Source: Paraburkholderia flava
Lineage (GTDB): Bacteria; Pseudomonadota; Gammaproteobacteria; Burkholderiales; Burkholderiaceae
Reading direction: 5' to 3'
NCBI RefSeq assembly: GCF_004359985.1
Contig: NZ_SMRO01000005.1
Span: 1-64,000 of the forward strand
Length of the DNA stretch: 64,000 nt
The notes under the pieces were generated by a model. The model was not told the origin of the DNA, ran no database searches, and worked only from the letters and a program-made list of their open reading frames with translations. Positions 10,240 to 21,050 of the stretch are shown piece after piece (position 1 is the first letter of the stretch; each line of letters opens with the position of its first letter). The position numbers and the translations under genes are program-made.

Positions 10240-10674
10240 ATGGAATTGAATGATCTGAAGCCGGCAGAAGGTTCGAAGCACGCCAAGCGTCGCGTCGGCC
10301 GCGGCATCGGCTCCGGCCTCGGCAAGACCGCAGGTCGCGGTCACAAGGGCCAGAAGTCGCGTTCGGGCGGCTTCCACAAGGTGGGCTTCGAAGGCGGTCA
10401 AATGCCGCTGCAACGTCGTCTGCCGAAGCGCGGCTTCACGTCGCTGACGAAGGAATTCGTTGGTGAAGTGCGCCTCGCCGATCTGGAAAAGCTGCCGGTC
10501 GACGAAATCGATCTGCTCGCGTTGAAGCAAGCCGGCCTCGTCGGCGAACTGACTCGCAGCGCCAAGATCATCGCGACGGGCGAGCTGAAGCGCAAGATCG
10601 TGGTGAAGGGTTTGGGTGCGACGAAGGGCGCGCGTGCTGCGATTGAAGCAGCAGGCGGTTCTTTTGCCGAGTAA
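10240..10674 (+). CDS. rplO: 50S ribosomal protein L15
   Basis: L15 is an assembly protein that reaches deep into the 50S core. With the ATG at 10240 it has 144 residues ([18 protein letters not shown]). A TTG six bases earlier is rejected because TAGGAG (10228-10233) is properly spaced for the ATG. The N-terminal tail [19 protein letters not shown] is highly basic and glycine-rich, as in the family. Confidence 0.96.
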   Translation: MELNDLKPAEGSKHAKRRVGRGIGSGLGKTAGRGHKGQKSRSGGFHKVGFEGGQMPLQRRLPKRGFTSLTKEFVGEVRLADLEKLPVDEIDLLALKQAGLVGELTRSAKIIATGELKRKIVVKGLGATKGARAAIEAAGGSFAE

Positions 10675-10720
10675 CGAGCAAGTCGATTGCCGTCACTAGC
10701 ATTTGCATCGGAGAAGGTAC

Positions 10721-12067
10721 TTGGCTAACAGCCCGAGTCTCGCAAAACCCGGTCGAAGCGCGGCGAAGTTTGGCGATCTGCGTCGGCGGGCAGTGTTTCT
10801 GCTGCTGGCACTGATCGTCTACCGGATCGGCGCGCATATTCCGGTGCCGGGTATCGACCCGGACCAACTGGCGAAGTTGTTTCAGAGCCAGTCGGGCGGC
10901 ATCCTTGGCATGTTCAACATGTTTTCGGGTGGCGCACTTTCGCGGTTTACGATTTTCGCGCTGGGGATCATGCCGTACATCTCGGCGTCGATCATCATGC
11001 AGCTGCTGGCGATCGTATCGCCGCAGCTCGAGGCGCTGAAGAAAGAAGGGCAAGCGGGGCAGCGGAAGATCACGCAATACACGCGAATCTTCACTGTCGT
11101 GCTGGCGACGTTTCAGGCGTTCGGTATTGCGGTGGCGCTCGAGAATCAGCCTGGGCTGGTGCTCGATCCGGGTATGGTGTTCCGGCTGACGACGGTGGTG
11201 ACCCTCGTGACGGGCACGATGTTCCTGATGTGGCTCGGCGAGCAGATCACGGAACGCGGCCTTGGTAACGGGATCTCGATCATCATCTTCGGCGGGATCG
11301 CTGCGGGCTTCCCGAATGCGATCGGCGGGCTGGTTTCGCTGGTGCAGACCGGCGCAATGGGTCCGGTGTCCGCGATTATCGTGGTCGCGCTAATTGCAGC
11401 CGTGACGTATCTGGTGGTGTTCATCGAACGCGGCCAGCGCAAGATCCTCGTGAACTATGCGAAGCGTCAGGTCGGTAACAAGATTTACGGTGGCCAGTCG
11501 TCGCATCTGCCGCTGAAGCTGAACATGTCGGGTGTGATTCCGCCGATCTTCGCGTCGTCGATCATCCTGTTCCCGGCAACGATCCTGAACTGGTTTAGTT
11601 CGGGTTCGCGTACCGGCTGGTTCTCGGACACGCTGCATAACGTGGCCGAAGCGCTGAAGCCTGGTCAACCGGTGTATGTATTGCTGTATGCGTTGGCGAT
11701 CGTGTTCTTCTGCTTTTTCTACACCGCACTGGTGTTCAACAGCAGGGAAACGGCCGACAACCTGAAGAAAAGTGGTGCGTTTGTCCCGGGTATCCGTCCG
11801 GGTGATCAGACTGCCCGATATATTGACCGCATTCTCACGCGCTTGACGCTGGCGGGTGCGATCTACATCGTGTTCGTCTGTTTGTTGCCGGAATTTTTGG
11901 TGCTGCGCTGGAATGTGCCGTTTTATTTTGGTGGAACGTCGCTGCTGATCATTGTCGTCGTCACAATGGATTTCATGGCGCAGGTCCAGTCGTACGTTAT
12001 GTCGCAACAGTATGAATCGCTGCTGAAGAAAGCCAATTTCAAAGGCGGCGGCGTCCCGATGCGTTGA
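10721..12067 (+). CDS. secY: Protein translocase subunit SecY, TTG start
   Basis: SecY forms the protein-conducting channel of the SecYEG translocon in the inner membrane. From the TTG at 10721 the protein has 448 residues and ten predicted membrane segments. Family marks include [12 protein letters not shown] near the start, [14 protein letters not shown] near residue 90 and [14 protein letters not shown] [12 protein letters not shown] near residue 265. The TTG is chosen because GGAGAAGG (10710-10717) lies just before it; a TTG at 10703 has no ribosome site. The rare start may limit expression relative to the flanking ribosomal genes. Confidence 0.96.
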   Translation: MANSPSLAKPGRSAAKFGDLRRRAVFLLLALIVYRIGAHIPVPGIDPDQLAKLFQSQSGGILGMFNMFSGGALSRFTIFALGIMPYISASIIMQLLAIVSPQLEALKKEGQAGQRKITQYTRIFTVVLATFQAFGIAVALENQPGLVLDPGMVFRLTTVVTLVTGTMFLMWLGEQITERGLGNGISIIIFGGIAAGFPNAIGGLVSLVQTGAMGPVSAIIVVALIAAVTYLVVFIERGQRKILVNYAKRQVGNKIYGGQSSHLPLKLNMSGVIPPIFASSIILFPATILNWFSSGSRTGWFSDTLHNVAEALKPGQPVYVLLYALAIVFFCFFYTALVFNSRETADNLKKSGAFVPGIRPGDQTARYIDRILTRLTLAGAIYIVFVCLLPEFLVLRWNVPFYFGGTSLLIIVVVTMDFMAQVQSYVMSQQYESLLKKANFKGGGVPMR

Positions 12068-12075
12068 AAGGACAT

Positions 12076-12294
12076 ATGGCCAAAGACGATGTGATCCAGA
12101 TGCAGGGTGAGGTGATCGAAAACCTCCCCAACGCTACCTTTCGGGTGAAGCTGGAAAACGGCCATGTCGTATTGGGACACATATCCGGAAAGATGCGGAT
12201 GCACTACATCCGTATCCTTCCCGGCGACAAGGTAACGGTTGAATTGACGCCTTACGATCTGTCGCGTGCGCGGATCGTCTTCCGGGCGAAGTGA
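12076..12294 (+). CDS. infA: Translation initiation factor IF-1
   Basis: IF-1 occupies the A site of the 30S subunit during initiation. With the ATG at 12076 it has 72 residues, the usual length, as a single S1-type OB fold ([20 protein letters not shown]). Earlier in-frame starts overlap the secY end and the GAAAGGA ribosome site (12066-12072) and are rejected. Its position between secY and rpmJ is usual for betaproteobacteria. Confidence 0.97.
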   Translation: MAKDDVIQMQGEVIENLPNATFRVKLENGHVVLGHISGKMRMHYIRILPGDKVTVELTPYDLSRARIVFRAK

Positions 12295-12314
12295 TTTGAA
12301 AAAAGGGTAATATC

Positions 12315-12431
12315 ATGAAAGTGATGGCATCGGTTAAGCGCATTTGCCGCAATTGCAAGATCATCAAGCGCAAAGGCGTTGTGCGCGTGATTTGCAGCTC
12401 TGATCCGCGCCACAAACAGCGTCAAGGCTGA
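12315..12431 (+). CDS. rpmJ: 50S ribosomal protein L36 (zinc-ribbon form)
   Basis: L36 is the smallest 50S protein. The 38 residues begin [15 protein letters not shown] and end PRHKQRQG. The cysteines and histidine of the zinc-binding form are present (CRNC, a later Cys before SSD, and a His near the end). The ribosome site AAAGGG lies just upstream. It is the usual link between infA and rpsM. Confidence 0.95.
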
Positions 12432-12472
12432 ACGCCGCGCTTTTGCTTGCGCTTTTTGTTTGAGGAAAAACA

Positions 12473-12838
12473 ATGGCTCGTATCGCAGGGGTTAACATCC
12501 CGAACCACCAGCACACCGAAATCGGCCTGACGGCGATCTATGGTGTTGGCCGCACGCGTTCGCGCGACATTTGCGTCGCATCTGGTGTGGCATTTTCGAA
12601 GAAGGTTAAGGACCTGACCGACGCAGACCTCGAAAAGCTGCGTGAAGAAGTCGGTAAGTTCATTGTCGAAGGCGATCTGCGCCGTGAAACGACGATGAAT
12701 ATCAAGCGCCTGATGGATCTGGGCTGCTACCGTGGCGTACGCCATCGCAAGGGCCTGCCCCTGCGTGGGCAACGCACGCGTACGAATGCCCGTACGCGCA
12801 AGGGTCCGCGTCGTGCAGCGCAATCGCTGAAGAAGTAA
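12473..12838 (+). CDS. rpsM: 30S ribosomal protein S13
   Basis: S13 is in the 30S head and makes bridges to L5 and contacts to P-site tRNA through its tail. The 121 residues begin [14 protein letters not shown] and contain the C-terminal motif [28 protein letters not shown] site precedes the start. It opens the alpha cluster; in E. coli the S4 repression site lies at this gene. Confidence 0.98.
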   Translation: MARIAGVNIPNHQHTEIGLTAIYGVGRTRSRDICVASGVAFSKKVKDLTDADLEKLREEVGKFIVEGDLRRETTMNIKRLMDLGCYRGVRHRKGLPLRGQRTRTNARTRKGPRRAAQSLKK

Positions 12839-12866
12839 GCGGAACTGACAGTTACAGGAAAACGTA

Positions 12867-13271
12867 ATGGCTAAGGCTTCGAACAACTCCGCGGCGCAAC
12901 GCGTTCGCAAGAAGGTCAAGAAGAACGTCGCCGAGGGCGTGGTTCACGTCCACGCGTCGTTCAACAACACCATCATCACGATCACCGATCGTCAGGGCAA
13001 TGCTCTTGCCTGGGCGACATCGGGTGGCCAGGGCTTCAAGGGTTCGCGTAAGTCGACCCCGTTTGCAGCCCAGGTGGCAGCTGAATCGGCTGGCCGCGTG
13101 GCGATGGAATACGGCGTCAAGAATCTGGAAGTGCGGATCAAGGGTCCCGGCCCTGGCCGTGAGTCCGCGGTGCGCGCGTTGCATGGTCTTGGCATCAAGA
13201 TCACCACGATCTCCGATGTGACGCCGGTTCCGCACAACGGCTGCCGTCCGCCGAAGCGTCGTCGTATCTAA
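12867..13271 (+). CDS. rpsK: 30S ribosomal protein S11
   Basis: S11 is on the 30S platform and lines the mRNA exit near the E site. The 134 residues include [20 protein letters not shown] and the C-terminal signature [18 protein letters not shown]. An AGGAAAA ribosome site is present. It is followed by a 147-base gap before rpsD. Confidence 0.98.
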   Translation: MAKASNNSAAQRVRKKVKKNVAEGVVHVHASFNNTIITITDRQGNALAWATSGGQGFKGSRKSTPFAAQVAAESAGRVAMEYGVKNLEVRIKGPGPGRESAVRALHGLGIKITTISDVTPVPHNGCRPPKRRRI

Positions 13272-13418
13272 GACGTCGCGCTTGCTCATGCCTGTTGCCG
13301 CCTTGGGCGTCGACAGGCTTGTGCATTATTGAATTGACTAAGCCCACCGTTCGGCCCAAAGGGTCCGGACTAGCGTGAATACAGATGTTCACGTGATCAA
13401 TCATAGAAGGAACGCAAA
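13272..13418 (+). promoter_or_regulatory. Structured gap between rpsK and rpsD
   Basis: This stretch is far longer than the other gaps of the alpha cluster. It contains inverted segments: GCCTG near 13301 facing CAGGC near 13314, and GTGAA near 13375 facing TTCAC near 13388, the latter just ahead of the rpsD ribosome site. I see no good promoter and no ORF. S4, the product of the next gene, is the alpha operon repressor in E. coli, so an autoregulatory site here is possible but only inferred. Confidence 0.35.
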
Positions 13419-14042
13419 GTGGCACGTTATATCGGCCCTAAGGCCAAGCTGTCCCGCCGTGAAGGCACTGACCTCTTCCTGAAGAGCGCCCGTCGTTCGC
13501 TCGCTGACAAGTGCAAGCTCGACAGCAAGCCTGGCCAGCATGGCCGCACGTCGGGTGCACGTACGTCCGATTACGGTACGCAGCTGCGCGAAAAGCAGAA
13601 AGTGAAGCGCATCTACGGTGTCCTCGAGCGCCAGTTCCGCCGCTACTTCGCGGAAGCGGACCGCCGCAAGGGCAACACCGGTGAAAACCTTCTGCAACTG
13701 CTCGAATCGCGTCTCGACAACGTCGTCTACCGGATGGGTTTCGGTTCGACGCGCGCTGAAGCGCGCCAGCTCGTGGGCCACAAGGCGATCACGGTGAACG
13801 GTCAGGTTTCGAACATTCCGTCGCTGCAAGTCAAGGCTGGCGACATCGTCGCTGTCCGCGAACAAGCCAAGAAGCAAGCGCGTATTCTCGAAGCGCTTTC
13901 GCTGGCCGAGCAAGGCGGCCTGCCGAGCTGGGTCGCTGTCGATTCGAAGAAATTCGAAGGCACGTTCAAGCAAATGCCAGAACGTAGCGACATCGCTGGC
14001 GATATCAACGAAAGCCTGATCGTCGAATTGTATTCGCGGTAA
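13419..14042 (+). CDS. rpsD: 30S ribosomal protein S4, GTG start
   Basis: S4 nucleates 30S assembly at the five-way junction of 16S rRNA and also acts as an operon repressor and antiterminator in E. coli. The 207 residues start with GTG after a GAAGGAA site. There is no zinc-binding Cys cluster at the N-terminus, as usual in proteobacteria. The S4 RNA-binding domain spans about residues 97-160 with [18 protein letters not shown]. Confidence 0.97.
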   Translation: MARYIGPKAKLSRREGTDLFLKSARRSLADKCKLDSKPGQHGRTSGARTSDYGTQLREKQKVKRIYGVLERQFRRYFAEADRRKGNTGENLLQLLESRLDNVVYRMGFGSTRAEARQLVGHKAITVNGQVSNIPSLQVKAGDIVAVREQAKKQARILEALSLAEQGGLPSWVAVDSKKFEGTFKQMPERSDIAGDINESLIVELYSR

Positions 14043-14166
14043 TCGGATTAACGGCCGGGGCACCCTGATTGCGCTGAGCAAGGGGGCGTCTCGGCTGTTT
14101 ATTTTCAGGTTGTTACCGGTCAGCCTTATCGGTGTAACGAGCCGAGGGTATTGAAAAGGAAAACCT

Positions 14167-15144
14167 ATGCAAACCAGTTTGTTGAAGCCCAAGATCATCG
14201 CAGTCGAATCGCTGGGCGAGAGCCACGCGAAAGTGGTCATGGAGCCGTTTGAACGCGGCTATGGCCACACCTTGGGTAACGCGCTTCGGCGCGTGCTGCT
14301 GTCGTCGATGGTTGGCTACGCGCCGACCGAAGTGACGATCGCAGGCGTCGTGCACGAATACTCGACGCTCGACGGTGTGCAAGAGGACGTAGTCAACCTG
14401 TTGTTGAACCTGAAGGGTGTCGTATTCAAGTTGCACAATCGTGACGAAGTGACCGTCACGCTGCGCAAGGAAGGCGAAGGCCTCGTGACCGCCGGCGATA
14501 TCGAACTCGCGCACGATTGCGAAGTCATCAACCCGGATCACGTGATCGCGCATCTGTCGAAGGGCGGCAAGCTCGACGTGCAGATCAAGGTCGAGAAGGG
14601 TCGCGGTTATGTGCCGGGCAACGTGCGTCGCTACGGCGAAGAGTCGGCCAAGATCATCGGCCGTATCGTGCTGGACGCGTCGTTCTCGCCGGTTCGCCGT
14701 GTGAGCTATGCAGTGGAAAGCGCGCGTGTCGAACAGCGTACCGACCTCGACAAGCTCGTGATGAACATCGAAACCAACGGTGTGATTTCGCCGGAAGAAG
14801 CGATCCGTCAATCGGCGCGCATTCTGGTCGATCAGCTGTCGGTGTTCGCTGCACTGGAAGGCACCGAGGCTGCAGCCGAAGCGCCGTCGCGCGCGCCGCA
14901 GATCGATCCGATCCTGCTGCGTCCGGTGGACGATCTCGAGCTGACGGTTCGTTCGGCGAACTGCCTGAAGGCGGAGAACATCTACTACATCGGCGACCTG
15001 ATCCAGCGTACGGAAAACGAGCTGCTGAAGACGCCGAACCTGGGCCGCAAGTCGCTGAACGAGATCAAGGAAGTACTCGCTTCGCGTGGCCTGACGCTCG
15101 GCATGAAGCTCGAAAACTGGCCGCCGGCTGGTCTCGACAAGTAA
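14167..15144 (+). CDS. rpoA: RNA polymerase alpha subunit
   Basis: The alpha subunit dimer nucleates RNA polymerase assembly and its C-terminal domain contacts UP elements and activators. The 325 residues show the N-terminal assembly domain (about 1-235, with [16 protein letters not shown] near residue 38) and the C-terminal domain from about 250 with [15 protein letters not shown], which carries the DNA-contacting arginine region. An AAAGGA site precedes the start. A strong terminator follows. Confidence 0.99.
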   Translation: MQTSLLKPKIIAVESLGESHAKVVMEPFERGYGHTLGNALRRVLLSSMVGYAPTEVTIAGVVHEYSTLDGVQEDVVNLLLNLKGVVFKLHNRDEVTVTLRKEGEGLVTAGDIELAHDCEVINPDHVIAHLSKGGKLDVQIKVEKGRGYVPGNVRRYGEESAKIIGRIVLDASFSPVRRVSYAVESARVEQRTDLDKLVMNIETNGVISPEEAIRQSARILVDQLSVFAALEGTEAAAEAPSRAPQIDPILLRPVDDLELTVRSANCLKAENIYYIGDLIQRTENELLKTPNLGRKSLNEIKEVLASRGLTLGMKLENWPPAGLDK

Positions 15145-15170
15145 ATCGCACGCTGTACCGCGACTGGCAA

Positions 15171-15210
15171 AGACGCGGATTTTCCTTTAAAATCCGCGTC
15201 TTGCTTTTTT
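15171..15210 (+). terminator. Strong intrinsic terminator between rpoA and rplQ
   Basis: A perfect 13-bp stem pairs 15171-15183 with 15189-15201 around a CCTTT loop, followed by TGC and six T (15205-15210). It lies between rpoA and the last gene of the cluster, so rplQ depends on readthrough or on a promoter that I cannot identify in the 75 bases that follow. Confidence 0.8.
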
Positions 15211-15284
15211 CACTACCGGCCCGTGCTGCCTACAAGGGAAGCGATAGAAGAGCTGGATCAAAACTTTGAATCAAAGGAAATGAA

Positions 15285-15680
15285 ATGCGTCACCGTCATG
15301 GTTTGCGGAAACTGAACCGCACGAGCAGCCACCGTCTGGCAATGCTCCGTAACATGTCCAATTCGCTGATCGAGCACGAAGTCATCAAGACGACGCTGCC
15401 GAAGGCGAAGGAACTCCGTAAAGTCGTCGAGCCGCTGATCACGCTCGGCAAGAAGCCGTCGCTGGCCAACCGTCGTCTGGCGTTCAACCGCCTGCGCGAT
15501 CGTGACTCGGTCACCAAGCTGTTCGACGTGCTCGGCCCGCGTTTCGAGAACCGCCCGGGTGGCTACCTCCGCATCCTGAAGTTCGGTTTCCGCGTCGGCG
15601 ATAACGCACCGATGGCGCTGGTCGAACTGCTCGATCGTCCGGAACCGGTCGAAGCCGAGAACATCGCCGAAGCTGAATAA
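15285..15680 (+). CDS. rplQ: 50S ribosomal protein L17
   Basis: L17 lies at the base of the 50S subunit near the tunnel exit. The 131 residues begin [17 protein letters not shown] and contain the family core [14 protein letters not shown]. An AAAGGAAA site precedes the start. It is the last gene of the alpha cluster, isolated from rpoA by a strong terminator and followed by its own terminator. Confidence 0.98.
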   Translation: MRHRHGLRKLNRTSSHRLAMLRNMSNSLIEHEVIKTTLPKAKELRKVVEPLITLGKKPSLANRRLAFNRLRDRDSVTKLFDVLGPRFENRPGGYLRILKFGFRVGDNAPMALVELLDRPEPVEAENIAEAE

Positions 15681-15721
15681 GCGAAGCGATTGCAGTCGAG
15701 CGGCACACGAACTGCACAGAA

Positions 15722-15747
15722 AGCCAGGCACATTGCCTGGCTTTTTT
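15722..15747 (+). terminator. Intrinsic terminator after rplQ
   Basis: AGCCAGGCA (15722-15730) pairs with TGCCTGGCT (15734-15742), followed by a run of T to 15747. It closes the ribosomal gene cluster. Confidence 0.85.
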
Positions 15748-15865
15748 GTTTTTCGTGGCTCTGAATGCACCAGACAGCGTGACCGATAGCCGCACCGGCT
15801 GCCGGCAGATGCACGGTACCCGGTGTTACGATAACGTCCTGATTTCCCGCTGCCGGAGCCCGCGC

Positions 15866-16198
15866 GTGAGCCTGAACGTGACCTTGATTCTGACGACGGT
15901 GCCCGATGCGGAGACCGCCCGGAAGCTCGCGTCCGACGTTCTCGCCGCACGTCTCGCTGCGTGCGTGACGCAGTTGGGTCACGTGCAGTCCGTTTATCAC
16001 TGGCAAGGCAAGATCGAATCTGCCGACGAGATCCAGGTGCTGTTCAAAATGAGCGTCGCCCGTGCGACGGAACTCGAGCAGTTCATCCAGTCACATCACC
16101 CGTACGACACTCCCGAAATCCTGTCGTGGCAGGCCACTGCATCGGTCGCGTACGGACAGTGGGTCAACGCCGAAACACAACGCACTATTCATGTTTAA
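15866..16198 (+). CDS. cutA: Divalent-cation tolerance protein CutA, GTG start
   Basis: CutA1 proteins are small trimers linked genetically to copper and divalent-cation tolerance; their biochemical role is unsettled. From the GTG at 15866 the protein has 110 residues (MSLNVTLILTTVPDAETARKLA), the family length. A longer frame back to 15746 runs into the rplQ terminator and is rejected. The C-terminal half shows HPYDTPEILSW, a family signature. The stop overlaps the dsbD start by eight bases, so the two are cotranscribed, as seen in other proteobacteria. Confidence 0.93.
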   Translation: MSLNVTLILTTVPDAETARKLASDVLAARLAACVTQLGHVQSVYHWQGKIESADEIQVLFKMSVARATELEQFIQSHHPYDTPEILSWQATASVAYGQWVNAETQRTIHV

Positions 16199-18056
16199 CC
16201 GTATCGACTGGCGATCGCGCAGCACCGCGCCCATCGTCGCCCTGCTTCTTGCGCTGCTCGCACTCGTCCTGCTGTCGACGAACCTCGCCCGTGCGGCGGA
16301 CGATTTCCTCGATCCCTCGGACGCATTCCGTTTCAGCGCGAGCGAGACGCCCGGCGTCGTCGACGTTCACTACAAGATCGCCGACGGCTACTACATGTAT
16401 CGCGAGCGCTTTGCGTTCGCCGTGAAGAGCGGCACGGCGACACTCGGCGATCCGCAACTGCCGGCCGGTCACGTGAAATTCGACCAGACGTTCGGGAAGA
16501 ACGTCGAGACCTATCGTGGCGAGCTAACTATCCACGTTCCGGTCAAGCAGGCCGCAGCCGGTTTCGACCTCGCGGTGACGTCGCAGGGATGCGCCGATGC
16601 GGGCATCTGCTATCCACCGATGGAGCGCGTGTACCACGTCAACGGTGCCGCGCTGCAGCCGGTAAGCGCCGGCGCATCCGCGCAGCCGACCACACAGGCC
16701 ACCGGTGCGCACGACGGCGCTTCCTGGTTCGAACGCGCCACCAGCGCCGACTACGCGCAATCGCTGCTCGAGGGCGGCGGCTTCTTCACCATCGTCGGCC
16801 TGTATTTCGTCGCGGGTATCGTCCTGAGCTTGCTGCCTTGTTCGTATCCGATGATTCCGATCCTGTCGGCGATCATCGTCGGCGAGGGCGCGCGGGTAAC
16901 GCGTGCGCGCGGATTCTCGCTGTCGCTCGCGTACGTGATCGGGATGGCGCTCGTTTATACGGCGCTCGGTATCGCGGCCGCGCTGGTCGGCCAGAGTCTC
17001 GGGGCATGGTTGCAGAACCCGTGGGTGCTCGGCACGTTTGCGGTGCTGCTGATGGCCTTCGCGTTGACGCTGATCGCCGGCTTCGACATCGCGTTGCCGC
17101 AGCGCTGGCAGGACGGCGTATCGCAGGCATCGCAGAAGCGCCAGGGCGGCCGGTACGTCGCGGTCGCGCTGATGGGCGCGCTGTCCGCGCTCGTCGTCGG
17201 CGCATGTATGACGGCGCCGCTGTTCGCGGTGCTCGCCTTCATCGCGCACACGGGCAATGCAGTACTCGGCGGCGCGGCGCTGTTCTCGATGGGCATCGGG
17301 CTCGGTGTGCCGCTGCTCATCATTGGTCTCGGAGCCGGCACGTTGCTGCCGCGCGCGGGCGCATGGATGGACGGTGTGAAGGTCTTCTTCGGTGTCGTGC
17401 TGCTCGCGGCCGCGTTGTGGATCGTCTGGCCGGTGCTTGGAGCCGTCGCGCAGATGTTGTTGAGCGCTGTGTGGCTGCTCGTTGCTGCAGCGGCGCTCGG
17501 GCTGTTTGCGGCGCCGGCAGCAGGCGTTTCGCTGGGACGCAGATTCGCGCGCGGCATCGGCGCGGCATTTGCGGTCTGGGCGGTGGTGTTGCTCGTCGGT
17601 CTTGCTGCGGGATCGACAGATCCTTTGCGGCCGCTCGCGGTGCTGGCTGCTCGCGGTCCGGCTACGGGCGCCGGTGCGGCAGCCCAGCCTGAGCTGATGT
17701 TTGCGCCAGTCCGTTCGTCGCAGCAGCTCGATCAGGCAGTTGCGTCAGGCGCACAACCGGCGATGCTCGACTTCTACGCCGACTGGTGCGTGAGCTGCAA
17801 GGAGATGGAGAAATTCACGTTCAGCGACCCGCGCGTGCAGGCACGACTTAAACAGATGAATCTGCTGCGTGCAGATGTGACCGCGAACAATACCGACGAC
17901 CAGGCACTGCTGAAACGCTTCAAGCTCTTCGGACCGCCGGGCATCATCTTCTTCGATCGCAGCGGGAAGGAAGTGCTGCGCGTCGTCGGGTATCAACCGG
18001 CAGATCAGTTTCTACGCAGCCTCGATCGCGCGATGCCGCCGTCACCGCAGACCTGA
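16191..18056 (+). CDS. dsbD: Thiol:disulfide interchange protein DsbD
   Basis: DsbD moves electrons from cytoplasmic thioredoxin across the inner membrane to periplasmic DsbC, CcmG-like and other thiol proteins. From the ATG at 16191 the protein has 621 residues. A signal peptide ends near AARA-A at residue 36. The alpha domain follows with its cysteine pair (QGCADAGICYPP), then eight membrane segments with the redox cysteines in LLPCSYP and GACMTAP. Last comes a thioredoxin-like domain with WCVSC (Cys533 and Cys536). It is translationally coupled to cutA. All six catalytic cysteines are visible. Confidence 0.96.
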   Translation: MFNRIDWRSRSTAPIVALLLALLALVLLSTNLARAADDFLDPSDAFRFSASETPGVVDVHYKIADGYYMYRERFAFAVKSGTATLGDPQLPAGHVKFDQTFGKNVETYRGELTIHVPVKQAAAGFDLAVTSQGCADAGICYPPMERVYHVNGAALQPVSAGASAQPTTQATGAHDGASWFERATSADYAQSLLEGGGFFTIVGLYFVAGIVLSLLPCSYPMIPILSAIIVGEGARVTRARGFSLSLAYVIGMALVYTALGIAAALVGQSLGAWLQNPWVLGTFAVLLMAFALTLIAGFDIALPQRWQDGVSQASQKRQGGRYVAVALMGALSALVVGACMTAPLFAVLAFIAHTGNAVLGGAALFSMGIGLGVPLLIIGLGAGTLLPRAGAWMDGVKVFFGVVLLAAALWIVWPVLGAVAQMLLSAVWLLVAAAALGLFAAPAAGVSLGRRFARGIGAAFAVWAVVLLVGLAAGSTDPLRPLAVLAARGPATGAGAAAQPELMFAPVRSSQQLDQAVASGAQPAMLDFYADWCVSCKEMEKFTFSDPRVQARLKQMNLLRADVTANNTDDQALLKRFKLFGPPGIIFFDRSGKEVLRVVGYQPADQFLRSLDRAMPPSPQT

Positions 18057-18115
18057 GCGATATGCGAGGAACGCAAAAGCGGCACGTACATGCAACGCGC
18101 GTCGAGAGCTAACCA

Positions 18116-18149
18116 ATGAAAAAGGCGCTGTAACCAGCACCTTTTTCAT
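18116..18149. terminator. Bidirectional terminator between dsbD and hemB
   Basis: A 15-base arm (18116-18130) pairs with 18135-18149 with one mismatch, around a TAAC loop. The arms include AAAAAGG and CCTTTTT, so both strands end in U-rich RNA. It separates two convergent genes. Confidence 0.75.
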
Positions 18150-18171
18150 GATGAAACGACCGCGAACAGAA

Positions 18172-19359
<1,188 letters not shown>

Positions 19360-19409
19360 ATGGGCGAACGAAAATGCATCGCCGCCCAGCCACCTCGACA
19401 CGACGGGTT

Positions 19410-20069
19410 TTACGAGTCTGCCCCGGCGGCCGGTTCGCCTGTCTCGCCCGGGATGATCCAGCTTTCGAGCAGCGCGTGCGCTTCGTCGAGTCCGACCCGC
19501 TTCAACGACGAAAAGAGCTGCGCGCTGAGTTCGCCTTCGAAGCCCGCATTCTTGTACTCGGCAAAACCTTTTTGCGCGGTCCGCAGCGCATTGACGCTTT
19601 CCTGCCGCGTCAATTTGTCGCATTTGGTCAGCAGCGCGTGGATCGGTTTGCCGGTGGGTGCAAACCACTCGATCATGCGCCGGTCGAGCTCAGTGAGCGG
19701 ACGGCGCGAATCCATCATCAGGATCATGCCGCGCAGTTGGGCACGCGACTGCAGATAGCTGGACAGCAGCGCTTCCCAGTGAGCCTTCGCCGCACCCGGC
19801 ACTTCGGCGTAGCCGTAGCCCGGCAGATCGACGAGATGGCCCGCTGGCTCGTCCGCGGGGCCGACCGAGAAGTAGTTGATATGCTGCGTGCGGCCGGGCG
19901 TTTTACTGGCGAAGGCAAGCTGCTTCTGATTGCACAGTATGTTGATTGCCGTCGACTTGCCCGCATTCGATCGCCCCGCGAATGCCACTTCAGGCTGCGG
20001 CGTGGGCGGCAGGTCGCGCAGGTGATTCACCGTGGTTAAAAAGCGGGCTTGGTGGAGCAGGAAGGCCAT
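19410..20069 (-). CDS. engB: Ribosome biogenesis GTPase EngB (YihA/YsxC)
   Basis: EngB is an essential small GTPase that assists late 50S assembly. From the ATG at 20069 the protein has 219 residues ([21 protein letters not shown]). GTPase motifs are in order: G1 [10 protein letters not shown] near residue 34, G2 TPGRTQ, G3 DLPGYGYA and G4 TKCDKL. An upstream extension to 20159 overlaps the divergent promoter region and is rejected. It is divergent from the cytochrome c4 gene, as in many betaproteobacteria. Confidence 0.95.
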   Translation of the reverse strand: MAFLLHQARFLTTVNHLRDLPPTPQPEVAFAGRSNAGKSTAINILCNQKQLAFASKTPGRTQHINYFSVGPADEPAGHLVDLPGYGYAEVPGAAKAHWEALLSSYLQSRAQLRGMILMMDSRRPLTELDRRMIEWFAPTGKPIHALLTKCDKLTRQESVNALRTAQKGFAEYKNAGFEGELSAQLFSSLKRVGLDEAHALLESWIIPGETGEPAAGADS

Positions 20070-20133
20070 GAGGAAACCAGAGAAAAGACGCGGAGGGAGC
20101 CCTGATCGGGCCGGGACATGCCCGACTGGCGTC

Positions 20134-20160
20134 TTGGCGATTAGCGAGTTATTGTACAAT
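20134..20160 (+). promoter_or_regulatory. Candidate promoter of the cytochrome c4 gene
   Basis: TTGGCG (20134-20139) and TACAAT (20155-20160) are separated by 15 bases, shorter than ideal. The expected start near 20167 leaves about 110 bases of leader before the ATG at 20275. Confidence 0.4.
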
Positions 20161-20274
20161 ACGACGGTTTACTGAAGACCAGCGGGGCCAATGCGCAAGC
20201 CTTTGCGGAGTCAAACGGTCACCGTCGTATTTTGCAAAACCTCTAATTCCCACAAGACGAAACAGGGTGTGCGA

Positions 20275-20928
20275 ATGAATCGACTGGGCAAGTTTCTGGT
20301 GGTGCTTCACACAGCAGCGGGTCTTTCAGTTTTAGCGGTACAGGCAAGAGCAGCAGATCCGGCCAAGCCGGACGTCAACAGGGGACAGGCAATCGCAGCG
20401 CAGGTTTGCGCTTCGTGCCACGGAGCGGATGGGAACAGCGCCGGTGGCGCGTATCCGAAGCTCGCGGGCCAACATCCCGAGTACCTCGTCAAGCAGCTCA
20501 AGGATTTCAAGACGCAGCCGGGCGCGAAGCAGGCCGCGCGCAACAATGCGATCATGGCGGGCATGGCGGCTGCGTTGTCGGACCAGGACATGGTCAACGT
20601 CGCGACGTATTTCTCCGAGCAGACACCGAAGCTTGGTTATGCGCACAACAAGGACACGGTTGCGCTCGGACAGAAGATTTATCGAGGCGGGATCGCCGAG
20701 AAGGGCGTGCCGGCATGCGCGAGCTGCCATGGCCCGACCGGTCAGGGGATTCCGTCGCAGTATCCGCGGTTGTCGGGTCAGTGGGCTGATTACACGGTTG
20801 CGCAGTTGACCGCGTTCCAGCAAGGCCCGGGAGCGCGCAACAACAACGAGGCGATGCATACGGTCGCGTCGCGTCTGTCGGATAGCGAGATCAAGGCAGT
20901 CGCCGATTACATCGCGGGCTTGCACTAA
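20275..20928 (+). CDS. Diheme cytochrome c4-type protein
   Basis: A periplasmic electron carrier that feeds terminal oxidases. From the ATG at 20275 the protein has 217 residues, with a signal peptide ending near QARA-A (about residue 25). Two heme-binding CASCHG motifs lie in two similar halves, each with a downstream methionine ligand region (AGMAAALSDQDM and EAMHTVASRLSD). This twofold arrangement is that of cytochrome c4. It is followed by the resB-ccsB maturation genes that would attach its hemes. A longer frame from 20191 has no ribosome site and is rejected. Confidence 0.92.
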   Translation: MNRLGKFLVVLHTAAGLSVLAVQARAADPAKPDVNRGQAIAAQVCASCHGADGNSAGGAYPKLAGQHPEYLVKQLKDFKTQPGAKQAARNNAIMAGMAAALSDQDMVNVATYFSEQTPKLGYAHNKDTVALGQKIYRGGIAEKGVPACASCHGPTGQGIPSQYPRLSGQWADYTVAQLTAFQQGPGARNNNEAMHTVASRLSDSEIKAVADYIAGLH

Positions 20929-20981
20929 ACCAGCAGTCCGCACGCAGGTGCAGCCGGCCCACGGGCCGGTCAGAAAACAAG

Positions 20982-21030
20982 AAAAGGGTGGGGGCGTCGT
21001 GCTCGAAGCGACCGCCCTTCACCCTTTTTT
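20982..21030 (+). terminator. Intrinsic terminator after the cytochrome c4 gene
   Basis: AAAAGGGTG with nearby GGGCG (20982-20995) pairs with CGCCC and CACCCTTTT (21014-21027), followed by T to 21030. A smaller GC-rich hairpin lies just before it (about 20953-20970). Some readthrough into resB is possible. Confidence 0.7.
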
Positions 21031-21050
21031 GCTGTTCAGTCGGAGTTTGA

